A stretch of 64,000 nt of DNA from Sipunculus nudus. Lineage: Eukaryota; Annelida; Sipuncula; Golfingiida; Sipunculidae. Numbering within the stretch: position 1 is the first letter of the stretch; each line of letters begins with the position of its first letter. The notes below the pieces were generated by a model, which had not been told where the DNA came from, ran no database searches, and was given only the letters and a program-made list of their open reading frames with translations. The stretch is from assembly GCA_026874595.1 (NCBI GenBank), contig CM049315.1:1366501-1430500 (forward strand), given 5' to 3'. Below, one piece after another: positions 32,838 to 45,600 of this stretch. The translations under genes and the position numbers were made by a program.

Positions 32838-35800
32838 GTGATAGACACAAGTCATAGGTTCATGCAGGAACGTGTATCTATGAGAATATAGGAATATAAG
32901 GTACCTATCCCAAGTTTGCGTTTCCGCAAAGGTGATCATGGAAAAGGGGCTTAGGTCGGCATTTCCCTAATTAAGCGTAAAAATTAATTATGGGGTAATT
33001 TAATTTATTCACTAATTATATAATACCCACCTGCTAGAGGATAGAAATGTTTCTGCAGCATGGCGGGGCAGCTGAAAGCTGGCGACAGCAGGGTATCGAT
33101 ATTTTGTTCAGTCATTTTCTGTGTCACCATTCGACGCCAAGTCTGGAATAAACGTAATTTATTATTCTTTCAAGAGCTATGTTTTAAACCTTTATCGAAA
33201 CTTTTACATATATAAAATCGTGCAGTACATCTTCAATGGACACTGTTCATGCTTCCATGTTCTGTGCAGGCGCGAATACTTAAAGTCATGAAAAATTCTT
33301 TGTGAGTCTTGTTGCTTAATATACTAACTCGCATATAATAAACGTCATTGTCTTGTTTTGCACATTTCTTTCCTATCCTCGTGATTCTGTTCCCGACAGA
33401 CGGACTAGTATTTGAGGCAATCAGTTAACGAGAGCTAAATCATTAAGTATTCATGTCTTAAAAGTTCAAATCAAATGTTAATCTTTTCCAAGCATCCATG
33501 TTTTAAAAGTTCATTCAAATTTTATCAGTACACCATGCGATTTGTACTCACGAGTATAGCATCTACCATTTCCCACCATGCGAACACAGACCTGGGGACA
33601 ATAAAACAAAATACAGATATACTCATATAAATCGAGAAAACAAAACATTTGTTTTAATTTGTGACGTAAATGCTCGGACTAATATATGGATATTACCCAG
33701 TTCCACATCCGAATTGTTTCATCTCTCCATTCCTCTTGTCCTATATGTCATAAAAACATAAAAGAAAACAGATGTTGGAGAAACTGAAGCTCTTATACAA
33801 AGCCCACAAAGGGCAACCAACTCTGCCGTGCATAAGGAAGCTTTGATGATAAAACAACTGTGTGGACGACCCCGTTGATGATTTTTTTTTTCAAGGACAG
33901 TACGTCACCTAAAGGCGTCAGTTGATACTTAGAGTTTTGGGCTTATAAACAGTCGGTAAATATGAATTTATAAAAAAAAAAAAAACAAAAGGAAAGAAAA
34001 ACTACATACAAGACACCTCTTTCTCCATGAACGTTAGAGTTGTATTCAGGATAATAAATTCATTGTAGATAGACGGATAGGTAAATAGACCTAACGACCA
34101 ATAGGTATGGCTTCCTGGTAATTTAAGCATTTGTAATACAAGACAATATATTTTTGGAAAAAAGATGACTTACAAACATTTTGTAAATCTTGCAAAGCAG
34201 ACGATTCAGCCAGCGAGGCATGCTGGGACTGGGCATTTTGGGTAGCTGTGAAAGGTCACCAGGTTCGTCATCCGATCTGTCCAATGTAAAATAATATCTT
34301 AAAAATCCAACACAATGCCACCTGAACTCTCTGCCGCAATATAACAATCAGAATATACAAATATTATGATGCATATTAATGACACTCATTAATTCTGTGT
34401 ATTTATTAGTTCAGTTTTATGCATATCTTACAATAGTTGTCATGTGTTTAGTTATGTCAGGTTTACTAAATATATGTATTCATCCATGCTTAGTGTACTT
34501 TTTGCCCAAAAACAAGTATGAAAAGATAAAACTCGCATTTAAAACGTACAGTGAAATGTTAAGAGAACACAAGGTGTGCCTGGACACAGTTGACAAGCAA
34601 AACCTGTCGTTGATGCTTAAGGCATTTGCAGGACTGCCACCATGATTTTCGGTTCACAGAATTAATTTTATCTGAAATTCACAAAATTAATTTATCTAAA
34701 ATTCCAAGTCTTATTAAAAGACCCACTGAATGGTGAAATCCCGAACACCATTACCTACACCATTACACCAACACCATTATTTACACCATTACACCAACAC
34801 GATTACCTACACCATTACACCAACACAATTACCTACACCATAACACCACTACCTACACCATTACACCTACACCATTACTTACACCATAACACAAACACCA
34901 TTACCTACACCATAACACCAACACCATTACCTACACCATAACACCACTACCTACACCATTACACCTACACCATTACACCAACACCATTACCTACACCATT
35001 ACACAAACACCATTACCTACACCATAACACCACTACCTACACCATTACACCTACACCATAACTTACACCATAACACCAACACCATTACCTACACCATAAC
35101 ACCAACACCATTACCTACACCATAACACCACTACCTACACCATTACACCTACACCATTACTTACACCATTACACAATCACAATTACCTACACCAGAACAC
35201 TTACACCATTACCTACACCATTACACCAACACCATTACCTACACCATAACACCACTATCTACACCATTACACCTACACCATTACTTACACCAATACACAA
35301 ACACCATTACCTACACCATAACACCAACACCATTACCTACACCATTACACCTACACCATTACTTACACCAATACACAAACACAATTACCTACACCATAAC
35401 ACCAACACCATTACCTACACCATTACACCTACACCATTACTTACACCATTACACAAACACCATTACCTACACCATAACACCACTACCTACACCATAACAC
35501 CAACACCTTTACCTACACCATTACACCACTACCTACACCATTACACCTACACCATTACTTACACCATTACACAAACACCATTACCTACACCATAACACCA
35601 ACACAATTACCTACACCATTACACCTACACCATTACTTACACCATTACACAAACACCATCACCTACACCATAACACTAACACCATTACCTACACGATAAC
35701 ACCCCTACCTACACCATTACACCTACACCATTACTTACACCATTACACAAACACCATTACCTACACCATCACACCACTACCTACACCATTACACCTACAC

Positions 35801-38677
35801 CATTACTTACACCATTACACAAACACCATTACCTACACCATAACACCAACACGATTACCTACACCATAACACCAACACCATTACCTACACCATAACACCA
35901 ACACCATTACCTACACCATAACACCACTACCTACACCATTACACCTACACCATAACACCAATACCATTACACCAACACCATTACCTACACCATAACACCA
36001 CTACCTACACCATTACACCTACATCATTACTTACACCATTACACAAACACCATTACCTACACCATAACACCAACACGATTACCTACACCATAACACCAAC
36101 ACCATTACCTACACCATAACACCAACACCATTACCTACACCATAACACCACTACCTACACCATTACACCTACACCATAACACCATTACCTATACAATAAC
36201 ACCAACACCATTACCTACACCATTACACCTACACCATTACCTCCACCTTACACTAACACCCCTGCCTACACCATTACACCAACACCATTACCTACACCAT
36301 TACACAAACACCATTACCTACACCATAACACCAACACCATTACCTCCTCCATTACACCAACACCATTACCTACACCATTACACCAACACAATTACCTACA
36401 CCATTACACTAACACCATTACCTCCTCGATTACACCAACACCATTATCTACACCATTACACCAACACCATTACCTCCTCCATTACACCAACACCATTACC
36501 TACACCATTACACCAACACAATTACCTACACCATTACACCAACACCATTACCTACACCATTACACCAACATTATTACCTATACCATAACACCAACACTAC
36601 TACCTACGCCATTGCACCAACACATTACCTACACCATAACACATACACCATTACCTCCACTGTTACAACAACACCATTACCGACACCATACCACCAAGAC
36701 TTTTCCCTACACCATTACACCAACAGCATAACCTACACCATAACACCAACAATATTACCTCTACCATTACACCAACACCATTACCTCCACCATTACATAA
36801 ACAACATTACTAACACCATAGCTCCAAGACCATGACCTACACCATTACATCAACATCATTACCTATACAATAACACCAACACCATTACCTACACCATTAC
36901 ACCAACACCATTACCTACACCATAACACCAACACCATTACCTCCCCCATTTCACCAACACCATTACCTACACCATAACGCCAACACCATTACCTACACCA
37001 ACACCATTACCTACACCATAACACCAACACCATTATCTAAATTATACCTACAGAAGAACGTCAAGAAGTTTCCCGCCGTCAGCAGCGTAGATTTTAAAAT
37101 ACATATCTACCCAGCGGTTTCCCTGGTTATCTTCTGTCGGTATGTCAAATGGAAGGAGCTGAAATAAATGTATAAATAAATAAGACAAGGTTATTACCCT
37201 ACGCGAAAACGATGCAAAACTTCACATGAGCAAGGACAAATTCGCGAAAATTTGACAAAACCGCGAAAGCAAATAAATATTGAACATAAGAAAAAGAACT
37301 CACAAGGACCGCCACCTAAAAGTTATTATTCTCTTTAAGTCTGGTATTTAATACTGAATACGGGCATTATTCCTTCTAGATAAAAGATCTAATCAGAAAC
37401 TTTACCAATAATATGTAACTTAAATCCTTAACAATATCGTCTTGAAGATAAAGTCGTACTTAAGCTAACACCTATTTAAATATTTAAAATATAAGTTCAT
37501 CTCCTCACCGTGTGACCCTGTTCCTCAAGCTTGACCTTGACAAGATCTACCGCCCTTGTAAATGATGGCACTGTCACAGTGATATTGTCGTTGTTATAGT
37601 AACCGATTCGGAGTGGTTTTCGGTCGTTGTATATCTGTACAAACAGCATAAACCCTGTCAATAGACTTGTCCAACGTGCTATAAAGACTATCTGCGCGGC
37701 AATCACTTAATTATAATGTATTTAAAATAAATCAATATTTTTTGTTTTCAGTTGCAATCTCTAGAGATTGTTTCCTCCCTGTTCGTCATCACATCGTCAT
37801 TTCCGCTCGTTTCTCATCTACGTCAGGCTGTCCTTGTGTAGCTTTAGGAACTAGGAACCCAAGATACATTTTAACGACCTTTTAATTATACGAAGTCTGC
37901 TATGGAAAGAGCACACGGTCAAGCATTATAATTCCGTGCGTTGCAAATGCAGTGCTGCCATTTCATACATGTTAAGGTATTACACTTTTTTTTTAGGAAA
38001 GACTACATTTGATACATTTTCATAATTTTTTTCTGGTGTTCTTACTATTTTTTGTCCAGGGAGATGATGTCAGCTGTTTATGCATATTTCAGAACCAACG
38101 ACACAGATGCTTCAAAAATGTTTTATAATATTAACATTATATAAAGCAAAGATTGGCTGTTATCTCACCAATATTTGATTAAATGACTTGAAATATGAAA
38201 TCTGGTGGTCTTCAGCTTTACCTCCCATACAACTGAAAACATCATATCCAAAGCCTGTGCAGAAGTATCATTTATAATACAATTAATTTGATAATTGTGG
38301 AATTTGACACGGGTGTATGCTTTTTAAAAACAAACTCAATGCATTTTTTAAACAAACTCGTGCCTATTTTATACAAACTTTTTTACATTTGTTTCCATAA
38401 AGTCCATGAACAGCACTGAAAATCTGCCTACCTGGATCTAGAAGAGGGTAATCCGAAAGGGCCACTTATTCATCTAAAATTATGTAGGATATTTATTTGT
38501 TCACGCTATAGTAGTCCTGGTTTCTTAAATTGTTACACAACGTAACAGTCACCTCCTCCCTGAACGGTATGGGTGGCGTGTACGGGTCCGGCATGAACAT
38601 ATCATCGACCAGCAGGTGGCGCATGATGAAGGCGGCGCTGTCTACGTCACGTGTCATTGGGCCGAAGGAGCACCCAA
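31639..38677 (-). CDS. FAAH: Fatty acid amide hydrolase (FAAH1-like), nine 3' coding exons
   Basis: Minus-strand exons are 38677-38553, 37634-37509, 37158-37052, 34276-34174, 33740-33697, 33591-33552, 33142-33031, 32512-32373 and 31764-31639. Together they give 923 nt, 307 residues and stop, with every junction consistent in phase and GT/AG. Landmarks in order: GPMTRDVDSAAFIMRHLL, TPPIPFREE, IYNDRKPLRIGYY, LLPFDIP, LLSPAFSCPAM, YNLLDWPAGVLPVTNVT, EGLPVSVQIAAPP and EELCLRLMKEIE. The last three are the typical C-terminal signature of FAAH1-type amidase-signature hydrolases, which cleave fatty acid amides such as anandamide at intracellular membranes. The exons with the catalytic Lys-Ser-Ser and the glycine/serine-rich box are not in the window. 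They must lie beyond 64000, or be absent. The 40- and 44-nt exons are the least certain. Gene symbol by family only. Confidence 0.87.
32806..32836. repeat. (AAT)n microsatellite in an FAAH intron
   Basis: About ten AAT units. Confidence 0.9.
34735..37049. repeat. Minisatellite of ACCATTACCTACACC units in an FAAH intron, starting at a donor
   Basis: Units of about 18-26 bp combine ACCATTACCTAC with ACCATAACACCAAC or ACCATTACACCTAC, in strings of higher-order blocks of roughly 70-130 bp. On the minus strand the intron after exon 37158-37052 begins GTAGGTATAATTTAG. It then runs ATAATGGTGTTGG and into units starting GTAGGTAATGGTG, so the unit start coincides with the donor. The array fills most of the 2.8-kb intron. 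The plus-strand ORF at 34379-34645 just outside it has no recognised domain. Confidence 0.93.
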
Positions 38678-38743
38678 CTGATAAATACATACAATTATTC
38701 ACCTTTGAAAATGCGGGGTGATTGACATTCTATTTACGTATAA

Positions 38744-39369
38744 AGGCCCTTTTCCATGGCGCGTGTTTTTGAGGCATTTTTCGCGCGTAATACGCGCGGC
38801 TTTTGTCTGCGCAGCGTTTAAAAAATCGCTCACATTACATTATGTACTTGCGTTTCCATGGGTCGACTTTTTGCCGCGCGGACAAAGACCGATTTTTATA
38901 CGCGTGACTGTGCGGCTTTTATAGAGTTTGCTAAGGAATCCCTTAATGACGTCACTTGATTTTAGAATATCACTTCCCGCGTTTGAGTGACTTCAACAAC
39001 GGGGCCATGAAGTTTAGCACTGACCAGTATGAAAAGCTGATAAAACTCGTGAGTAACCGGCCATGTCGGTATAATTCGTCTCAGTCTAAATTCAAAGACT
39101 TCGAGCTACAAAAAAAACCCTGGAATAACATAGGTAAGATTATGGAGGAGAAGGGAATGACCTGGCCGTAAGTGCTGTTATAAGGCCTACATACTACACA
39201 AAAAATAACATGAAAAGTCTTGTCGGTGCCTTCCTGGATCCGCCATATTTTGAAAGTCTGCGTATCCAGGCGTATTTTTTTTTTTTTTTACAAACGCCTC
39301 ATGCAAATAGGTTATCGGCGCGACTTTTAAAACGCGCGCAGTAAAAACACGCGCCATGAAGAACGGGCT
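38744..39369 (+). mobile_element. Non-autonomous PIF/Harbinger element with MADF ORF
   Basis: The left end AGGCCCTTTTCCATGGCGCG and the right end, read in reverse complement as AGCCCGTTCTTCATGGCGCG, are terminal inverted repeats. TAA flanks both sides (38741-38743 and 39370-39372), the 3-bp TWA duplication of Harbingers. GCGCG motifs fill the subterminal parts. It carries the start of a MADF-domain protein but no DDE transposase, so it is an internally deleted copy. It lies 66 bases upstream of an FAAH exon, in the intron. Confidence 0.72.
39007..39171 (+). CDS. MADF-domain ORF of the Harbinger-like element, partial
   Basis: 54 codons from MKFSTDQYEKLIKLV through RPCRYNSSQSKFKDF to KKPWNNIGKIMEEKGM match the first half of a MADF/SANT-like DNA-binding domain, as carried by the second protein of Harbinger elements. 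A donor-like CC|GTAAGT at 39168 suggests the original gene continued in another exon that is now missing. Probably non-functional. Confidence 0.5.
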   Translation: MKFSTDQYEKLIKLVSNRPCRYNSSQSKFKDFELQKKPWNNIGKIMEEKGMTWP

Positions 39370-39372
39370 TAA

Positions 39373-39689
39373 GTCTATGATGTAAGAACGGTGGTGTTGA
39401 GACCAGTGAAAAACAAGTGTTTGTCAGATGCCAGTATTTATCGTATCCTGGATTTTAAGACTGGCCTAGAGGTCAGGGGCTATTAGATGCTGCTTATGAT
39501 CAAAACAGCAAACCTAAGACCTGTCAGGCCAATATCTTATTCCTGTCTACTGTTACCTGTATACTGTTTTGGTGTTGTTCCTGACATATCATTTGGCCCT
39601 CGCAAATTCCTCGGGATAGTTAATTTTATGCCTTTGTTTGGTTCAAGAGGAATAAGGACGGGCTGCTAGTACACTTGGCCTCTCCTTTG
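39373..39689. other. Short unique stretch between Harbinger and satellite
   Basis: Nothing recognised; a 60-codon plus-strand ORF at 39487-39669 has no known motif. Confidence 0.35.
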
Positions 39690-42600
39690 CATAAAATTGG
39701 CAGTTGAAGTAAAACCTTGAGACAAGTGAAGGAAACCTGGAGACTAGTGAAGTTAAACCTGAAGATTAGTGAAGTAAAACCAAGAAACTAGAGAAGTAAA
39801 ACCTAGAGACTAGTGAAGTCAAACCTAGTGAGAAGAGAATTAAAACCTGAAGACTAGTGAAGTATAACCTAGAGATTAGTGAAGTAAAACCTAGAGTAAA
39901 ACCTGGAGACCAGTCATGTAAATCCTGGAGACTTGTAAAGTTAAACCTGGAAACCAGTGAAGTAAAACCTGGAAACTAGAGGCGTAAACCTGGAGACCAG
40001 TGGAGTAAAACCTGGAGACTAGTGAAGTAAAACCTAGAGACTTGTAAAGTAAAACCTTGAGATTAGTAAAGTAAAACCTAGAGTAAAACCTGCAGACCAG
40101 TGAAGTAAAACATATAGACCAGTGAAGTAAAACCTGGAGACTAGTAAAATTAAACCTGGAGACCAGAGATGTCAAACCTTGAGACTAGTGAAGTTAAACC
40201 TAAAGAACAGTGAAGTACAACCTGGAGACCGGTGAAGTACAACCTGGAGACTTGTGAACTAAAACCTGGAGACCAGTGAAGTAAAACCTGGAGACTAGTG
40301 AAGTTAAACCTGGAGACCAGTAAAGTAAAACCTGGAGACTAGTGAAGTTAAACCTAAAGAACAGTGAAGTACAACCTGGAGACCAGTAAAGTAACACCTG
40401 GAGACTAGTGAAGTTAAACCTAGAGACCAGTGAAGTAAAACCTTGAGACGAGTAAAGTAAAACCTGGAGAAGAGTGAAGTAAAACCTGGAGACGAGTGAA
40501 GTTAAACCTAAAGAACAGTGAAGTACAACCTGGAGACCGGTGAAGTACAACCTGGAGACTTGTGAACTAAAACCTGGAGACTAGAAAAGTAAACCTGGAA
40601 ACTAGTGAAGTAAAACCATTTGGCTAGTGAAGTAAAACCTGCAGACGAGTAAATTGAAACCTCGAGACTTGCAAAGTAAAACCTCGAGAAAAGAAAAATA
40701 AACCTGGAGACTAGTGAAGTAAACTTGGAAACTAGTGAAGTAAAACCTTGAGACGAGTGAAGTAAAACCTAGAGACTTGTGAAATAACCCTGGAGTTTAG
40801 AAACGTAAACCTGGAAACTATTAATGTAAACCTGGAGACTAATGAAGTAAAAGCTGGAGACTAATAAAGTAAAATCTAGAGACAAGTGAAGATAAACCTA
40901 GAGACTAGTGAAGTAAAACCCGGAGACAAGGGAAGTAAACCTCGAGACTAGTGAAGTAAAACCTGGCGACTAGTGCAGTAAAACCTGGAGAGAAGTGAAG
41001 TAAAACCTGGAGACTAGTGAAGTAAACCTGGAGACTAGTGAAGTAAAACCTGGAGCCCTGTGAAGTAAAACCTGAAGACTAGTGAAGTAAACCTGGAGAC
41101 TAGTGAAGTAAAACCTGGAGCCCTGTGAAGTAAAACCTGAAGACTAGAGAAGTAAACCTGGAGACTAGTGAAGTAAAACCTAGAGCCCTGTGAAGTAAAA
41201 CCTGAAGACTAGTGAAGTAAACCTGGAGACTAGTGAAGTAAAACCTGGAGCCCTGTGAAGTAAAACCTGAAGACTAGTGAAGTAAACCTGGAGACTAGTG
41301 AAGTAAAACCTGGAGCCCTGTGAAGTAAAACCTGAAGACTAGTGAAGTAAACCTGGAGACTAGTGAAGTAAAACCTGGAGCCTTGTGAAGTAAAACCTGA
41401 AGACAAGTGATGTAAAAGCTGGACACTAGTAAAGTAAAACCTGGAGATTAGTGAAGTAAAACCTAGAGTAAAATATGGAGACCAGTGAAGTAAACCTGGA
41501 GACTAGTGAAGTAAAACCTGGAGCCTTGTGAAGTAAAACCTAAAGACTAGTGATGTAAAAGCTGGAAACAAGTGAAGTAAAACCTGGAGCCCTGTGAAGT
41601 AAAACCTGAAGACTAGTGATGTAAAAGCTTGACACTAGTAAAGTAAAACCTGGAGATTAGTGAAGTAAAACCTAGAGTAAAATATGGAGACCAGTGAAGT
41701 AAACCTGGAGACTAGTAAAGTAAAACCTGGAGCCCTGTGAAGTAAAACCTGAAGACTAGTGAAGTAAACCTGGAGACTAGTGAAGTAAAACCTGGAGCCC
41801 TGTGAAGTAAAACCTGAAGACTAGTGAAGTAAACCTGGAGACCAGTGAAGTAAAACCTGGAGCCCTGTGAAGTAAAACCTGAAGCCTTGTAAAGTATAAC
41901 CTGAAGACTAGTGATGTAAAAGCTGGACACTAGTAAAGTAAAACCTGGAGATTAGTGAAGTAAAACCTAGAGTAAAATATGGAGACCAGTGAAGTAATCC
42001 TGGAGACTAGTGAAGTAAAACCTGGAGCCTTGTGAAGTAAAACCTGAAGACTAGTGATGTAAAAGCTGGACACTAGTCAAGTAAAACCTGGAGATTAGTG
42101 AAGTAAAACCTAGAGTAAAATATGGAGACCATTGAAGTAAAACCTGGAGACTAGTGAAGTTAAACCTGGAGCCTTGTGAAGTAAAACCTAAAGACTAGTG
42201 ATGTAAAAGCTGGAAACAAGTGAAGTAAAACCTGGAGACTAGTGAAGTAAAACCTAGAGAAAACATGGAGACCAGTGAAGTAAAACCTGGAGACTAGTGA
42301 AGTAAACCTGGAGACTAGTGAAGTAAAACCTGGAGCCCTGTGAAGTAAAACCTGAAGACTAGTGAAGTAAACCTAGAGACTAGTGAAGTAAAACCTGGAG
42401 CCCTGTGAAGTAAAACCTGAAGACTAGTGAAGTAAACCTGGAGACTAGTGAAGTAAAACCTGGAGCCTGTGAAGTAAAACCTGAAGACTAGTGATGTAAA
42501 AACTGGACACTAGTAAAGTAAAACCTGGAGATTAGTGAAGTAAACCTAGAGTAAAATATGGAGACCAGTGAAGTAAACCTGGAGACTAGTGAAGTAAAAC

Positions 42601-45600
42601 CTGGAGCCTTGTGAAGTAAAACCTAAAGACTAGTGATGTAAAAGCTGGAAACAAGTGAAGTAAAACCTGGAGACTAGTGAAGTAAACCTGGAGACTAGTG
42701 AAGTAAAACCTGGAGCCTTGTGAAGTAAAACCTGAAGACTAGTGATGTAAAAGCTGGAAACAAGTGAAGTAAAACCTGGAGCCTTGTGAAGTAAACCTGA
42801 AGACTAGTGATGTAAAAGCTGGAAACAAGTGAAGTAAAACCTGGAGCCTTGTGAAGTAAAACCTAAAAACTAGTGATGTAAAAGCTGGAAACAAGTGAAG
42901 TAAAACCTGGAGCCTTGTGAAGTAAACCTGGAGACTAGTGATGTAAAAGCTGGAAACAAGTGAAGTAAAACCTGGAGCGTTGTGAAGTAAACCTGGAGAC
43001 TAGTGAGGTAAAAGCTGGAAACAAGTGAAGTAAAACCTGGAGCCTTGTGAAGTAAAACCTAAAGACTAGTGAAGTAAAACCTGGAGCCTTGTGAAGTAAA
43101 ACCTAAAGACTAGTGATGTAAAAGCTGGAAACAAGTGAAGTAAAACCTGGAGCCTTGTGAAGTAAACCTGGAGACTAGTGATGTAAAAGCTGGAAACAAG
43201 TGAAGTAAAACCTGGAGCCTTGTGAAGTAAAACCTAAATACTAGTGATGTATAAGCTGGAAACAAGTGAAGTAAAACCTGGAGCCTTGTGAAGTAAAACC
43301 TAAAGACTAGTGATGTAAAAGCTGGAAACAAGTGAAGTAAAACCTGGAGACTAGTGATGTATAAGCTAGAAACAAGTGAAGTAAAACCTGGAGCCCTGTG
43401 AAGTAAACCTGGAGACTAGTGATGTAAAAGCTGGACACTAGTAAAGTAAAACCTGGAGTTTAGTGAAGTAAAACCTAGAGTAAAATATGGAGACCAGTGA
43501 AGTAAAACCTGAAGACTAGTGATGTAAAAGTTGGAAACAAGTGAAGTAAAACCTGGAGCCTTGTGAAGTAAACCTGGAGACTAGTAATGTAAAAGCTGGA
43601 CACTAGTAAAGTAAAACCTGGAGTTTAGTGAAGTAAAACCTAGAGTAAAATATGGAGACCAGTGAAGTAAAACCTGAAGACTAGTGATGTAAAAGCTGGA
43701 AACAAGTGAAGTAAACCTGGAGCCTTGTGAAGCAAACCTGGAGACTAGTGATGTAAAAGCTGGAAACAAGTGAAGTAAAACCTGGAGCCTTGTGAAGTAA
43801 AACCTAAAGACTAGTGAAGTAAAACCTGGAGCCTTGAGAAGTAAAACCTAAAGACTAGTGAAGTAAAACCTGGAGCCTTGTGAAGTAAAACCTAAAGACT
43901 AGTGATGTAAAAGCTGGAAACAAGTGAAGTAAAACCTGGAGACCAGTGAAGTAAACCTGGAGACTAGTGATGTAAAAGCTGGAGCCTTGTGAAGTAAAAC
44001 CTAAAGACTAGTGATGTATAAGCTGGAAACAAGTGAAGTAAAACCTGGAGCCCTGTGAAGTAAACCTGGAGACTAGTGATGTAAAAGCTGGACACTAGTA
44101 AAGTAAAACCTGGAGTTTATTGAAGTAAAACCTAGAGTAAAATATGGAGACCAGTGAAGTAAAACCTGAAGACTAGTGATGTAAAAGCTGGAAACAAGTG
44201 AAGTAAAACCTGGAGCCTTGTGAAGTAAAACCTGAAGACTAGTGATGTAAAAGCTGGACACTAGTAAAGTAAAACCTGGAGTTTAGTGAAGAAAAACCTG
44301 GAGTAAAATATGGAGACCAGTGAAGTAAAACCTGAAGACTAGTGATGTAAAAGCTGGAAACAAGTGAAGTAAACCTGGAGCCTTGTGAAGCAAACCTGGA
44401 GACTAGTGATGTAAAAGCTGGAAACAAGTGAAGTAAAACCTGGAGCCTTGTGAAGTAAAACCTAAAGACTAGTGAAGTAAAACCTGGAGCCTTGAGAAGT
44501 AAAACCTAAAGACTAGTGAAGTAAAACCTGGAGCCTTGTGAAGTAAAACCTAAAGACTAGTGATGTAAAAGCTGGAAACAAGTGAAGTAAAACCTGGAGA
44601 CCAGTGAAGTAAACCTGGAGACTAGTGATGTAAAAGCTGGAGCCTTGTGAAGTAAAACCTAAAGACTAGTGATGTATAAGCTGGAAACAAGTGAAGTAAA
44701 ACCTGGAGCCCTGTGAAGTAAACCTGGAGACTAGTGATGTAAAAGCTGGACACTAGTAAAGTAAAACCTGGAGTTTATTGAAGTAAAACCTAGAGTAAAA
44801 TATGGAGACCAGTGAAGTAAAACCTGAAGACTAGTGATGTAAAAGCTGGAAACAAGTGAAGTAAAACCTGGAGCCCTGTGAAGTAAAACCTGAAGACTAG
44901 TGAAGTAAACCTGGAGACTAGTGAAGTAAAACCTGGAGCCCTGTGAAGTAAAACCTGAAGACTAGTGAAGTAAACCTGGAGACTAGTGAAGTAAAACCTG
45001 GAGCCCTGTGAAGTAAAACCTGAAAACTAGTGAAGTAAACCTGGAGACTAGTGAAGTAAAACCTGGAGCCCTGTGAAGTAAAACCTGAAGACTAGTGAAG
45101 TAAACCTGGAGACTAGTGAAGTAAAACCTGGAGCCTTGTGAAGTAAAACCTGAAGACAAGTGATGTAAAAGCTGGACACTAGTAAAGTAAAACCTGGAGA
45201 TTAGTGAAGTAAAACCTAGAGTAAAATATGGAGATCAGTGAAGTAATCCTGGAGACTAGTGAAGTAAAACCTGGAGCCTTGTGAAGTAAAACCTGAAGAC
45301 TAGTGATGTAAAAGCTGGACACTAGTAAAGTAAAACCTGGAGATTAGTGAAGTAAAACCTAGAGTAAAATATGGAGACCAGTGAAGTAAAACCTGGAGAC
45401 TAGTGAAGTTAAACCTGGAGCCTTGTGAAGTAAAAACTTAAGACTAGTGATGTAAAAGCTGGAAACAAGTGAAGTAAAACCTGGAGACTAGTGAAGTAAA
45501 ACCTAGAGAAAACATGGAGACCAGTGAAGTAAAACCTGGAGACTAGTGAAGTAAACCTGGAGACTAGTGAAGTAAAACCTGGAGCCCTGTGAAGTAAAAC

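Noticed and set aside
34379-34645. 88-codon plus-strand ORF in an FAAH intron
   Set aside because: No domain recognised and no splice or promoter context; left as a chance ORF.
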